Part shown: positions 45,001 through 53,404 of the stretch, in pieces
Layout: the number at the start of each line of letters is the position of its first letter
Numbering within the stretch: the stretch's first letter is position 1
NCBI RefSeq assembly: GCF_900198835.1
Contig: NZ_LT900021.1
Coordinates: 1,736,001 to 1,800,000, forward strand
DNA length: 64,000 nt
Source of the DNA: Thermococcus henrietii
GTDB taxonomy: Archaea > Methanobacteriota_B > Thermococci > Thermococcales > Thermococcaceae
Direction of reading: 5' to 3'
Program-made: the position numbers and the translations under genes
Notes under the pieces: generated by a model
Databases searched by the model: none
What the model saw: the letters and a program-made list of their open reading frames with translations, nothing else
What the model was told of the DNA's origin: nothing

Positions 45001-45554
45001 AGCTTTTGGAAAAAGCTTCACCAAAAGCTCGTAGCTCTCGCTCAAAGGCTCAAATAGAGCGGATTTTACTGGAAAAATCGAGCTTTACAAGAGAGAACCA
45101 GCCAAAACAGCCCTTTCAAAGGGTTTATTTTCCTTTGACGCCCTTCGGGCGTCGATTTTAAATGTAAACCCATACAAAGGGAGTAATTTGAAAAGTTCTC
45201 ACACTCAAAACAATCAATTAGAGGGGAAATCACTCGAAATATCGCTTTCCAAAAGGAGCTACGAACTTTGATGAAACTTTGCAACAGCCTTTGGAAAAGG
45301 CTGGCAAAAAGAGCGCCTTTCTCACCAACGAGCAAAAAGTCAGCAGTGCACTAACCAAACGGCAAATTCATAGGGGTTTAGCTTCAAGCCTCTCTCTCCA
45401 ATAGTTTCAACTTCATATCGGCGCCCGAAGGGCGCCTTCAAAGAGAGAAACACTCACCAAAACATACAAGTGAACGGAAAACCTCTTCTAAAACCTACAA
45501 TTTTTAGAGAAGCACCTAACCTTCCGCCAGCGCTTTCGTCAGAAAGGGCTGTTA
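45001..45554 (-). repeat. Repeat unit C
   Basis: Reverse orientation, beside tRNA-Met. TTCCGCCAGCGC (45522-45533), GC hairpin (45420-45436), the TTAGTGCA block (45339-45354), hairpin CAGCCTTT-TCC-AAAGGCTG (45285-45303 on the minus strand), GTTTCATCAAAGT (45265-45277) and GACGCCC-TTC-GGGCGTC (45137-45153). Confidence 0.8.
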
Positions 45555-45663
45555 TGGTGCCGGGGCGGGGCTTTGAACCCCGGACCTCTCGGTTTCTCAG
45601 GCTCCCCCGAAGGGGGAGCGGCCCTATGAGCCGAGCGCTCTGACCAGGCTAAGCTACCCCGGC
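45555..45663 (-). tRNA. tRNA-Met(CAT), elongator, with 31-nt intron
   Basis: Acceptor GCCGGGG/CCCCGGC, anticodon stem CTCGG/CCGAG with loop CTCATAA once the intron is removed. The intron occupies 45594-45624, between positions 37 and 38, and has its own hairpin (CTCCCCC/GGGGGAG) suited to a bulge-helix-bulge splice site. Encoded CCA at 45555-45557. Pyrococcus and Thermococcus elongator tRNA-Met genes carry an intron at this site. Confidence 0.93.
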
Positions 45664-45715
45664 ACTGCCCGAGCGCTCGACCTATACCTTCCGGCGGGCG
45701 TTTTTAAATCTTTCG

Positions 45716-46330
45716 CTAATAGTAGTCGTACGCGTAGGCCCACGTAAGCTTCCTCTTTATGACCTTGCCGTAGTAGTAGCCTATGAGGATTCCGGCGAGA
45801 AGTCCGCCGAGGTGGGCGTAGGCGTTAACCCCAGGCAGAAAGCTGTTGATTAGGAACAGCACGAAGGCGTTCATAAGGGCCATCTGCATGTTTCCGCCGA
45901 CGACACCTGTGATGGTTATCAGCGCCCCCGCGATACCGAAGAGCGCCCCGCTCGCGCCTGCACTGACGACGTTGGGGGGCATGAGGAACAGCGTCAGTAG
46001 GTTTCCAGCCAAGCCAGAGACTATGTAAATCATGGCGACCCGCTTGGGCCCGAGTATTCTTTCGAGCTGGCTCCCCATGACGAGGAGGAAGTACATGTTG
46101 AAGAAGATGTGAATTATGTTCACGTGGACGAACATCGCCGTGAAGGGTTGCCACCAGGCCCCGAGGTGCAGAACCGCGTAGTTCCACTGGCCGAGGGTCG
46201 CTAAGACGTTCCCGCTGATGCTTATCGGGTTCCTGCTCAGGATTGCCTCGACGGCGTAGACGGCGACGTTTATGAGGAAGAGCGTGAAGGTTGCCTTTCC
46301 GTAGCGGTTGAAGTAGCGCTCAAGGCTCAT
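45716..46330 (-). CDS. Rhomboid-family intramembrane serine protease
   Basis: A 204-residue protein with about six membrane helices. The catalytic dyad is S127 in AGASGALFGIAGA and H173 in NAYAHLGGLLAG; the HxxxN motif (H74, N78) that shapes the oxyanion hole is in HIFFNMY. It cleaves membrane-embedded substrates, which are unknown. Its start overlaps the FBPase gene by 11 bp, so it is third in the DUF63-FBPase-rhomboid operon. Confidence 0.94.
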   Translation of the reverse strand: MSLERYFNRYGKATFTLFLINVAVYAVEAILSRNPISISGNVLATLGQWNYAVLHLGAWWQPFTAMFVHVNIIHIFFNMYFLLVMGSQLERILGPKRVAMIYIVSGLAGNLLTLFLMPPNVVSAGASGALFGIAGALITITGVVGGNMQMALMNAFVLFLINSFLPGVNAYAHLGGLLAGILIGYYYGKVIKRKLTWAYAYDYY

Positions 46331-47090
46331 TCTCCAGCTCCTCCAGGATTATTTTAAGGATTCTCTCGTTCGCGACGGCGATAACGTTGGTGTTAACCTC
46401 AGCCTTCAGCTCGAACTCAAGAGGCTTTCCCTTCTCGTCGGTCACCAGTCCACCGGCTTCCCTCACGAGCATAACCCCGGCCGCTATGTCCGTCGGCCTC
46501 ACGTAGTTCCTTATGTCGAAGACCCCGTCGAGCGAGCCCTTGGCGGTGTAGGCCATCTCTACTGCTATCGCTCCGAGAACACGGACCCGCTTAACTCTTC
46601 TCACGAGTCCGAGGCATCTTCCGCGCGTGTAGAAGCTTATCGCCTCCTTCCCCGGCTCTGGCTCGTTGACGTGAATCCGCCTTCCGTTGAGGTAAGCCCC
46701 CTCACCAGGAATCGCTTCGTAGAAGGCCTTCGGGAAGAACTCGTAGATTGCCCCGTAAATGGGTTCCCTTCCCCTGAAGACGGCGAAGCTGAAGGCGAAT
46801 ATCGGGATTCCCATCGAGAAGTTGTAGGAGCCGTCGAGGGGGTCAACGACAACTGTATAGTCGCTTCCGACGTCTATCTCCCCGACCTCCTCGCTCACTA
46901 TGTTGACGCCGAGCGGTTTGAGGTGCCTTATAATCAGGTCTTCCGCGACCTTGTCAACGTATTTCGTCACGTCACCGCTCACGTTCGTTCCAACGTTTTC
47001 CCCGGCCTTCTTCGTGCCGAAGAGGGGCATTATCGTTTTCTCCAAATCCTTCGCCATGTTGAGGGCAATCTCGTTCCAAGCGAACTCCAT
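46320..47090 (-). CDS. Fructose-1,6-bisphosphatase/inositol-1-monophosphatase
   Basis: A 256-residue dual-specificity archaeal phosphatase (FBPase class IV type). Metal-site motifs are IVSEEVGEID (Glu), VVVDPLDGSYNFSMG (DPLDG) and RPTDIAAGVMLVREAGG. It produces fructose-6-phosphate or myo-inositol, the precursor of di-myo-inositol phosphate in hyperthermophiles. The ATG at 47090 follows GGTGGTGAAT. Confidence 0.92.
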   Translation of the reverse strand: MEFAWNEIALNMAKDLEKTIMPLFGTKKAGENVGTNVSGDVTKYVDKVAEDLIIRHLKPLGVNIVSEEVGEIDVGSDYTVVVDPLDGSYNFSMGIPIFAFSFAVFRGREPIYGAIYEFFPKAFYEAIPGEGAYLNGRRIHVNEPEPGKEAISFYTRGRCLGLVRRVKRVRVLGAIAVEMAYTAKGSLDGVFDIRNYVRPTDIAAGVMLVREAGGLVTDEKGKPLEFELKAEVNTNVIAVANERILKIILEELENEP

Positions 47091-47100
47091 ATTCACCACC

Positions 47101-47910
47101 TCAGCTTAACAGGGCTATGAGCAGATTCCTCGTTCCCGGGCCGAATCCGAGGATGAAGACCGTCAGCTTGACGAAGTTTATAAGCTCGGGGTCTTCCTCG
47201 GTCATCAGCCTGTCGAGAACGTAAACCACGAGCGTGATTATAACGAGCTTCTCGAGGTACATAACGGCGGGCGTTCCAAACAGGTTCATCAGCGTCCTCG
47301 CGAGAACGTGCTGTTCCCAGAAGCCGAAGAACTGGATTCCAACGAATGTCGTTGTCGCGTCATAGAAGTGGGTGTAGAAGAGTATCCTGTTGTTCCTAAC
47401 GAGCTCGAACTTCCTTGAGAGGAGCCAGATGAAGGATTCCGCAACGAGGAGGCTTGGGATGAAGTACTTGAAGTAGTCCCACCTGACCGAAAACTTCTCC
47501 CAGTTGATGACCGCTATGAAGAGCAGTCCCCCAACGAGGACCCACCCGAAGTCGCGGTAGATTGGGTAGAGCCTGTCGTCCGGTCCGAGATGCCTCCAGA
47601 CGGCGAATAGGGACGCTATCGCGAAGCCCGCTATGACGAAGTAACCGCCAGGGCTGACGGTCAGGTAGGTTCTTGGGAGAGCACCGAGGTCAGTTATGCT
47701 CCTCATCAGCGGGCCGAGGAGTATGTAGGGCATCAGGGCGACGAAGAACCGCTCGTCTACCTTTATCCCCATCTTTTTGAGCATCTTATACAGGAGCAGA
47801 ACGGCGACGCCGAGGATTATGGCGTAAACGAGGGTGTTCACGACGTTGTAACCCTGATTGTACTTTATAGGTTCAACGAAATAGCGGTAAAAAAACTCCC
47901 CAAAGCTCAT
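47101..47910 (-). CDS. DUF63 integral membrane protein
   Basis: A 269-residue archaeal membrane protein with about seven or eight hydrophobic segments; MPYILLGPLMRSITDLGALPRTYLT, TVSPGGYFVI and FYTHFYDATTTFVGIQFFG are the conserved blocks, given here as short pieces. Function unknown. ATG 47910 follows GGTGGTCGA; its TATA element (GCTTTAAGGC) lies inside the left copy of the 37-bp repeat. Confidence 0.88.
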   Translation of the reverse strand: MSFGEFFYRYFVEPIKYNQGYNVVNTLVYAIILGVAVLLLYKMLKKMGIKVDERFFVALMPYILLGPLMRSITDLGALPRTYLTVSPGGYFVIAGFAIASLFAVWRHLGPDDRLYPIYRDFGWVLVGGLLFIAVINWEKFSVRWDYFKYFIPSLLVAESFIWLLSRKFELVRNNRILFYTHFYDATTTFVGIQFFGFWEQHVLARTLMNLFGTPAVMYLEKLVIITLVVYVLDRLMTEEDPELINFVKLTVFILGFGPGTRNLLIALLS

Positions 47911-47917
47911 TCGACCA

Positions 47918-47954
47918 CCATAGACGGTTGTTCCGATAGCCTTAAAGCTTTTCC
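47918..47954 (+). repeat. Left copy of a 37-bp perfect direct repeat
   Basis: Identical to 49320-49356 at a period of 1402 bp. It carries the DUF63 promoter element and the last codons plus stop of the ATPase gene. Confidence 0.93.
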
Positions 47955-49195
47955 GTGAGGAAGCACCAGAGCGGAACGAAGCGGATTCCATCTTTCTCGT
48001 CTCTGTAGTCCCACGTTATCACCGTTAGGCTCTCCACGCCCAGTTTTCTGCCGGCGGACTTCAGGGCCTCGACTTCCCTCGACCTTACGTCTCCAGCGTC
48101 CAGCGCGTACGTGACCTGAATCAACTCGACGGGCTGGCCTCTCTTAGCTACCACGAAGTCAACCTCCCTGTGGTTCTTGTAGTGATAAACCTCCGCTTCC
48201 CGTCTCTTCAGTTCGAGGAACACCGCGAGCTCCATGAGCCTACTTGTGTCGGGTGTGAACGAGAAAAGCCGCGTAAAGCCGGCGTCAACCGGGTATACCT
48301 TTGGAATCGAAAGCTCCGAGGTTTTTAGGGAATAGCTGAACTTCTTCACCAGAAAGACGCTCATTGAATCCTCAAGGTAGCCGAGGTACTCGTAGAGGAC
48401 TCCCTTGCTGACCTTTATCCCCTGGGACTTGAGGGCATTGTAGAAGGCGTGAACGCTGAACTCCTTGGCGAAGGAACGCATCAGCGAGCGGAGGAGGAGC
48501 TTCATCACGTGGAGGTTTCTAACGCCGTAGCGCTCCACGACGTCCTTGTAGAGAACCATGTCAAGATACTCTTCGAGGAGCTTCTCCCTAATCATCTCGT
48601 TATCCTCAAGGACGACCCTTGGAAAGCCCCCCCACTCGAGGTACTCTCTGAGGAGGGCCTTAAGCTCAGCTTCCCGCTTTGAACTCAGGGGTCGTCTCAC
48701 ACGGTATTCCCTCGCCCTCAGGAACTCCCGAAACGAGAAGGGGAGTATAGTGTATGTCAGCGTTCTTCCCCTCAGCCTTGAGGCTATCTCCATGGAGAGG
48801 AGCTTTGAGGAGGAGCCGGTTACGAAAACTGAATACCCCTCGTCGTGGAGATACCTGACCATTCGCTCCCAGCCCTTGACAGCCTGAACCTCGTCGAGAA
48901 AGACGTAAGCCGGCTCGCCAAAGGCCTCACGATGGAGTTTAAGGACGTCCATGATGTCCCTTGACTCAAATCCCTCGAAGATGGGATGCTCGAAGTCTAT
49001 GTAGAGAACGTCCTCGCGCGGGAGTTCTTTAATGAGCTGGTAGAAGTAGAAGGTTTTTCCGCTCCGCCGCGGCCCGATTAGGGTTATGATTTGCCCGCTC
49101 TTTAGGGGAACTCTCAATTCACGCTCAACGGCTTCTGGGAGCTTTTTCTCTTGGAAGTCCGCCAGGTACTGGAGGGTTAAATCTTTGTCAATCAT
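47942..49195 (-). CDS. Stand-alone AAA ATPase (AAA_14/DUF4143)
   Basis: A 417-residue protein: Walker A LIGPRRSGKTFYF (near 38-50), Walker B AYVFLDEVQAV, sensor-like FVTGSSSKLL, then a winged helix (SKGVLYEYLGYLEDSMSVFLVKK) and a C-terminal DUF4143 domain with REVDFVVAKRG, a PD-(D/E)xK-like pattern. Found patchily in archaea and bacteria; function unknown. The last four codons come from the 37-bp direct repeat. No Shine-Dalgarno motif; the TATA region is about 25 bases upstream, so the mRNA is probably leaderless. Confidence 0.92.
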   Translation of the reverse strand: MIDKDLTLQYLADFQEKKLPEAVERELRVPLKSGQIITLIGPRRSGKTFYFYQLIKELPREDVLYIDFEHPIFEGFESRDIMDVLKLHREAFGEPAYVFLDEVQAVKGWERMVRYLHDEGYSVFVTGSSSKLLSMEIASRLRGRTLTYTILPFSFREFLRAREYRVRRPLSSKREAELKALLREYLEWGGFPRVVLEDNEMIREKLLEEYLDMVLYKDVVERYGVRNLHVMKLLLRSLMRSFAKEFSVHAFYNALKSQGIKVSKGVLYEYLGYLEDSMSVFLVKKFSYSLKTSELSIPKVYPVDAGFTRLFSFTPDTSRLMELAVFLELKRREAEVYHYKNHREVDFVVAKRGQPVELIQVTYALDAGDVRSREVEALKSAGRKLGVESLTVITWDYRDEKDGIRFVPLWCFLTEKL

Positions 49196-49209
49196 AGTCT
49201 TTTATGAGA

Positions 49210-49232
49210 GGAAATATTATTTAAATATTTCC
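49210..49232 (-). promoter_or_regulatory. Palindromic operator over the TATA box of the DUF4143 ATPase
   Basis: GGAAATATT-ATTTA-AATATTTCC is a perfect 9-bp inverted repeat with a 5-bp spacer. It covers the probable TATA element and ends 15 bases before the start codon. Confidence 0.6.
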
Positions 49233-49319
49233 TTATGTGGAAGACCAAAATTGAACTCTTGAGCAAGCCACGCTGGGTCTCCAAAGGGACTCAAGAAGTC
49301 TCTGGACTTTTTAAGGTCG

Positions 49320-49356
49320 CCATAGACGGTTGTTCCGATAGCCTTAAAGCTTTTCC
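49320..49356 (+). repeat. Right copy of the 37-bp perfect direct repeat
   Basis: Identical to 47918-47954. Together they flank the ATPase module. It lies in the leader of the G1P dehydrogenase gene, whose TATA-like CTTTTTAAGG is at about 49307-49316. Confidence 0.93.
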
Positions 49357-49380
49357 TTCCGAGAGGTTAGGGGTGGGAGA

Positions 49381-50433
49381 ATGAAGGGACTTCACCTGAT
49401 GCAGCTTCCCCGCGAGGTTCTGCTGGGCGAGGACCTTAAAGGGGAAGTTGTGAACGTTGCGAGACGGCTGGGCCTCGGCGAGAAGGCCCTCATACTCTAC
49501 GGGCCGAGAACGAAGGAGATAGCTGGTAAGGACGTTGAGGAGAGCCTTAAATCCGAGTACGAAGTCGTTCCACTCACCGTCAGAAAGGGCGCGACGATGG
49601 AGGAAGTTGAGAGGACGATAGACCTGATAAAGGACGAGAGCGTCGACTGGGTCATAGCGGTTGGCGGGGGGAGCATAATAGACGTCGCCAAGCTCGCCTC
49701 GTTCAAAACGGGCGTTCCCTTCATCAGCTTCCCGACTACGGCCTCCCACGACGGCATAGCGAGCGCCAACGCCTCGATAAGGGATTTGGGCGCCAAAACT
49801 TCAGTCAAGGCCGTCCCGCCGATAGCGGTCATAGCGGACGTCAAGGTTATCAAAACTGCACCATACCGCTACCTCGCGGCGGGAGTTGGCGATACGATAA
49901 GCAACCTGACGGCCGTAAGGGACTGGCAGTTAGCGCACAGGATTCGTGGCGAATACTACAGCGAGTACGCGGCCTCGCTCAGTCTAATGAGCGCGAAGAT
50001 GGTCATGAGGAACGCCGACATAATACGGCTCGGCAACGAGGAGAGCGTTAGGAAAGTTATAAAGGCCCTAATTTCCACGGGCGTCGCCATGAGCATAGCC
50101 GGCTCTTCAAGACCCGCGAGCGGTGCGGAGCACCTCTTCAGCCACGCCCTTGACATGCTCCTCGACAAACCGGCTCTGCATGGTGAGCAGACGGGACTCG
50201 GGACGATTATAATGGCCTACCTTCACGGCATGAAGTGGGAGCGCGTTAGGGAAACCTTAAAGAGGGTCGGCGCACCAACTACAGCATACGAGCTCGGAAT
50301 CGAGCCGGAAATTATAATTGAGGCCCTAACTATCGCCCACACAATAAGGCCCGAGCGCTACACAATCCTTGGAAAGGACGGCCTCACCCGCGAAGCGGCC
50401 GAGAAAGCCGCTAAAATCACCGGAGTTATCTGA
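49381..50433 (+). CDS. egsA: sn-Glycerol-1-phosphate dehydrogenase
   Basis: A 350-residue Zn-dependent enzyme reducing dihydroxyacetone phosphate to sn-glycerol-1-phosphate, the backbone of archaeal lipids. NAD(P) binding near AVGGGSIIDVAKLASF, a conserved SFPTTASHDGIASANAS segment, and metal-ligand His residues in EHLFSHALDML and PALHGEQTG. Start follows GGGGTGGGA. Confidence 0.97.
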   Translation: MKGLHLMQLPREVLLGEDLKGEVVNVARRLGLGEKALILYGPRTKEIAGKDVEESLKSEYEVVPLTVRKGATMEEVERTIDLIKDESVDWVIAVGGGSIIDVAKLASFKTGVPFISFPTTASHDGIASANASIRDLGAKTSVKAVPPIAVIADVKVIKTAPYRYLAAGVGDTISNLTAVRDWQLAHRIRGEYYSEYAASLSLMSAKMVMRNADIIRLGNEESVRKVIKALISTGVAMSIAGSSRPASGAEHLFSHALDMLLDKPALHGEQTGLGTIIMAYLHGMKWERVRETLKRVGAPTTAYELGIEPEIIIEALTIAHTIRPERYTILGKDGLTREAAEKAAKITGVI

Positions 50434-50467
50434 CTATCATCTCTCACAACCTTAGGAGGTGTTTGGA

Positions 50468-50902
50468 ATGGCCATAATCACGTTAGTCGGTGAAAAGCTT
50501 GCGAAACCGGGTGTTGAGTTCATATTCTACGGACCGGCCGAGCCGTGCAAAACCTGCAAGCTGGCTGGAGTCTGCGTTGGAAACCTTGAACCGGGCAGGA
50601 GGTACAAGATTCTGCGCGTGAGGAGCATGCCGTCGCACTCCTGTCCACTGCACGAGGGCAAAGTTCGCGTCGTTGAGGTCGTCGAGCCGAGCGTCGAGGT
50701 GGCGATAGAGCCGAGATTAGCCATAGTCGGCTCGATAATCCAGCTGAAGTTCGAGGAGTGCAGTGACCCCAAGAAGAGGGACCTCTTCAAGCCGGAGGGC
50801 CTCTTTGAAGGCGACCACGTGAAAATCATTGAGATAACGGGAGAAATCGAGTGCGACGGAAAGACCTACAAGATTGCCAAGGTAATGCGCAAGAAGGAGT
50901 GA
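50468..50902 (+). CDS. UPF0179 family protein
   Basis: A 144-residue archaeal protein of unknown function. Four cysteines early ([10 protein letters not shown] near 28-37, and SCPLHEG near 60) plus one each in EECSDPKK and IECDGKT suggest a metal or Fe-S site. Preceded by AGGAGGTG, about 34 bp after egsA, so likely co-transcribed. Confidence 0.88.
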   Translation: MAIITLVGEKLAKPGVEFIFYGPAEPCKTCKLAGVCVGNLEPGRRYKILRVRSMPSHSCPLHEGKVRVVEVVEPSVEVAIEPRLAIVGSIIQLKFEECSDPKKRDLFKPEGLFEGDHVKIIEITGEIECDGKTYKIAKVMRKKE

Positions 50903-51895
50903 TTACTTCCCTGCGAATGCTATCGTCTCCGCTTTTTCGGTTTTTATTCTGTAGACCCTCATTCTCCCGGCAAGGAAAAGCCTTATCGCCTCAAGCGTCT
51001 TCTCCTTCTTCAGGAGCTCGTTTCTGGCATCTTCGACGCTCGTCTCCCTAAAGCGCACCCTAAAGCCCGGCCTCAGCTGGGCGAGCCGGTGCAGATAAGC
51101 GCTCGCAACGACGCCAATCCTCGCGTAACCGCCGGTGGTTTGAGCGTCGCGCATCATCACGATTGGCTTTCCGTTGGCCGGAACCTGAACCGTCCCGGGG
51201 ACGAGCGGGCCAGTGACTATCCCCGCTCCCCTCTCGGAGTGCTCTATCGCTTTTCCGTCGAGGCGGTAGCCCATCCTGTCCGATTCCGGCGTTACGGTGT
51301 AGGCCTCGCTCAGGAACGTTTCAATTCCCTTCTCTGTGAAATGGTCCAAATCCGGGCCGAGAACGACACCGATGGTTATCTCCTCCGCCGAGTAGTCCGG
51401 TCTCAGCTCCTCAGGAAGTCTGCGCCCTTCTCTGCCAGTCAGTATCGCGTAGCCGAGAGTAAGTTTATCGCCGGCTTTTAAAGGCCGCCCTAAACCCGCT
51501 TTGGCGTAGGTCGAACAACTGCCCAAGAGCTTTTCGCACTTTATCACCCCGGCGAGGGCGATGTAGCCGTAGAGACTGCTCTTCAGCGTCCCGACCTCGA
51601 GGACGTCTCCCCTCTTCGCCCAGTGGCTCGTCCAGGGTTCGATGGGAACGCCGTTGAGTCTCACCTCAACGTCGCCGGCAACGGCGAAAACGGCAGAGGA
51701 ATTGAACCTCAGCGTTGGTCCCCTCAGGAGGAACTCCAAAAGCGGGGCATTGCCGGGGTTTCCAACGAGGTAGTTGGCTATTCTCGCGGAATAGTCGTCC
51801 ATGTATCCGGAAACAGGGGTGCCGAGCTTTCTGTAGCCCCTTCTGCCGGAGTCCTGAACCGTCAGCAACGAGGGAACGCGGAGGAGTTCAATCAT
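50903..51895 (-). CDS. pxpC: 5-oxoprolinase subunit C (PxpC/KipA-like)
   Basis: A 330-residue carboxyltransferase-like subunit (LLTVQDSGRRGYRKLGTPVSG at the start, given in part; MRDAQTTGGYARIGVVAS near 260). With PxpA and PxpB it opens 5-oxoproline to glutamate using ATP, removing a heat-formed damage product of glutamine. ATG 51895 overlaps the end of pxpB. Confidence 0.93.
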   Translation of the reverse strand: MIELLRVPSLLTVQDSGRRGYRKLGTPVSGYMDDYSARIANYLVGNPGNAPLLEFLLRGPTLRFNSSAVFAVAGDVEVRLNGVPIEPWTSHWAKRGDVLEVGTLKSSLYGYIALAGVIKCEKLLGSCSTYAKAGLGRPLKAGDKLTLGYAILTGREGRRLPEELRPDYSAEEITIGVVLGPDLDHFTEKGIETFLSEAYTVTPESDRMGYRLDGKAIEHSERGAGIVTGPLVPGTVQVPANGKPIVMMRDAQTTGGYARIGVVASAYLHRLAQLRPGFRVRFRETSVEDARNELLKKEKTLEAIRLFLAGRMRVYRIKTEKAETIAFAGK

Positions 51896-52574
51896 TTTCG
51901 TGCCCCCATTCGGCTTTGTATAGCTCCTCGAACTCCTCCTCGCCAATCGGCGCAAACTTTACCCTGTCGCCGGGCCTCAGGAGCGTTGGCGGTTCCTTCG
52001 ATGGGTTGAAGAGCCTCAGCGGTGTTCTGCCGATGAGCCTCCAGCCCCCGGGGCTTTCGAGGGGATAGATGCCTGTCTGCTTCCCCGCTATCCCAACGGA
52101 GCCTGCTGGCACCTTCAGTCTGGGCTTCTCAAGGCGCGGCGTCTCTATGCGCTCGTCCATTCCACCCAGGTAGGCAAAGCCGGGCAGGAAGCCGAGGAAG
52201 TAGACGCGGTAAACCGGTTTTGAGTGGATTTCGATGACCTCTTCAGGGGTTAGGCCATTGTATTCCGCTACGAACTCCAAATCCGGGCCGTGCTCACCGC
52301 CGTAAAGAACTGGAATCTCAACGAGCCTCCCCTCGAACTTCTCGGCCGAGAACTCAAGCCCCTGGATTGCCCGCTTGACCCCTTCGAAGTCGATGAGCCC
52401 GGGGTCGTAGATTACCGCGAGGGAAGAGTAGGCCGGAACGACTTCAATTAGCCACTCGAAGTTGGCTTTTTCTATCGCCCCAGCGAGGGCGTGAACGCGG
52501 TCGTTTGTCTCTTCGTCGATGACCTCTCCGAAGGAGACGAGTAACGCCGAGTCGCCGAGGGGTTTGAAGTTCAT
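51888..52574 (-). CDS. pxpB: 5-oxoprolinase subunit B (PxpB/KipI-like)
   Basis: A 228-residue cyclophilin-like subunit (FKPLGDSALLVSFGE, then YRVYFLGFLPGFAYLGGMD and PAGSVGIAGKQTGIYPLESPGGW, the family signatures in parts). Start follows AGGTGAGACC; middle gene of pxpABC. Confidence 0.94.
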   Translation of the reverse strand: MNFKPLGDSALLVSFGEVIDEETNDRVHALAGAIEKANFEWLIEVVPAYSSLAVIYDPGLIDFEGVKRAIQGLEFSAEKFEGRLVEIPVLYGGEHGPDLEFVAEYNGLTPEEVIEIHSKPVYRVYFLGFLPGFAYLGGMDERIETPRLEKPRLKVPAGSVGIAGKQTGIYPLESPGGWRLIGRTPLRLFNPSKEPPTLLRPGDRVKFAPIGEEEFEELYKAEWGHEND

Positions 52575-52578
52575 GGTC

Positions 52579-53346
52579 TCACCTGATGAACTCTTTCATA
52601 GGCACTACCTTAACTCCTTCCCGCTCAAGGACCTCCCGGATGTGCTTCGCTATCTCAACGGCCTTCGGGTTGTCGCCGTGAACGCAGATTGTATCGGCTT
52701 TAAGCTCAATCCACTCGCCGTTGATTGCTCTAACCCCACCGTCCTTGACCATCGAGATAACGCGCTCCGCTATCTCCTCCTTGTCGTGGATTACAGCGTT
52801 AGGCTTCGAGCGCGGGACGAGCGTTCCGTCGGGGTTGTAGGCCCTGTCGGCGAAGACCTCGTGGGCAACCTTGACGCCCATCTCCTCCGCTATTTCTGCT
52901 GGTTTCGAGCCTGAGAGCGTTACGAATATCAGGTTCTTGTCAAAATCAGCTATTCCCTCTATCAGGGCCCTCGCAAGCTCCTCCTCTTTAACGAGGGCGT
53001 TGTAAAGTGCCCCGTGCGGCTTGACGTGCTGGAGTTCGAGGCCTTCAGCCATCGTGAACGCGTAGAGCGCTCCAATCTGGTAGAGGATGTAGTTCCTCGC
53101 CTCCTCGGGTGTGAGCTTCATGTACCTCCTTCCGAAACCCATCAAATCGGGGTAGCCAGGATGAGCCCCAACTGCAACCCCTTTCTCCTTCGCGAGCCTG
53201 ACTGTCTTTCTCATAACCAGCGGGTCGCCGGCGTGCCAGCCCGTAGCGACGTTGGCGCTCGTGATGTAGTTCATGACCTCCTCGTCGAGGCCCAGCTTGT
53301 ATCTGCCAAAGCTCTCCCCGAGGTCGGAGTTCAAATCCACCCTCAT
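52579..53346 (-). CDS. pxpA: 5-oxoprolinase subunit A (LamB/YcsF family)
   Basis: A 255-residue protein opening with [16 protein letters not shown], followed by [26 protein letters not shown] and VKPHGALYN, the LamB/YcsF signatures. First gene of the pxpABC operon; ATG 53346 follows GGTGGGAGC. Confidence 0.95.
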   Translation of the reverse strand: MRVDLNSDLGESFGRYKLGLDEEVMNYITSANVATGWHAGDPLVMRKTVRLAKEKGVAVGAHPGYPDLMGFGRRYMKLTPEEARNYILYQIGALYAFTMAEGLELQHVKPHGALYNALVKEEELARALIEGIADFDKNLIFVTLSGSKPAEIAEEMGVKVAHEVFADRAYNPDGTLVPRSKPNAVIHDKEEIAERVISMVKDGGVRAINGEWIELKADTICVHGDNPKAVEIAKHIREVLEREGVKVVPMKEFIR

Positions 53347-53404
53347 GCTCCCACCGGCCTCATTTCGACGGAAATCTAAAAAAGGCTTTCCCGGAGCTTG
53401 AACC

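Larger units (their letters stand above)
43712..45554. repeat. Hairpin-rich inverted/direct repeat locus between two convergent tRNA genes
   Basis: 1843 bases without a credible gene, made of four related units arranged A> B> <D <C. Both outer edges begin with AACAGCCC exactly one base beyond the tRNA CCA (43713-43720 and 45546-45553), soon followed by GCGCTGGCGGAAG. Shared blocks are a 3-4-base-loop GC hairpin of the type GGCGCCC-GAA-GGGCGCC, AAGTTGAAACT, TTAGTGCAnGACTGAC, an 8-bp hairpin CAGCCTTT-N3-AAAGGCTG and GTTTCATCAAAGT. Stem sequences differ between units while pairing is mostly kept. The role is unknown. Confidence 0.88.

Noticed and set aside
43886-45335. Several 64-92-codon frames in the hairpin repeat locus as genes
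   Set aside because: No ribosome sites, they run on both strands over the same hairpins, and their similarity to each other follows from the DNA repeat. Kept only as a finding.
43712-45554. CRISPR array
   Set aside because: Repeats are long, degenerate and inverted, without uniform short repeats and equal spacers; no cas genes in the window.
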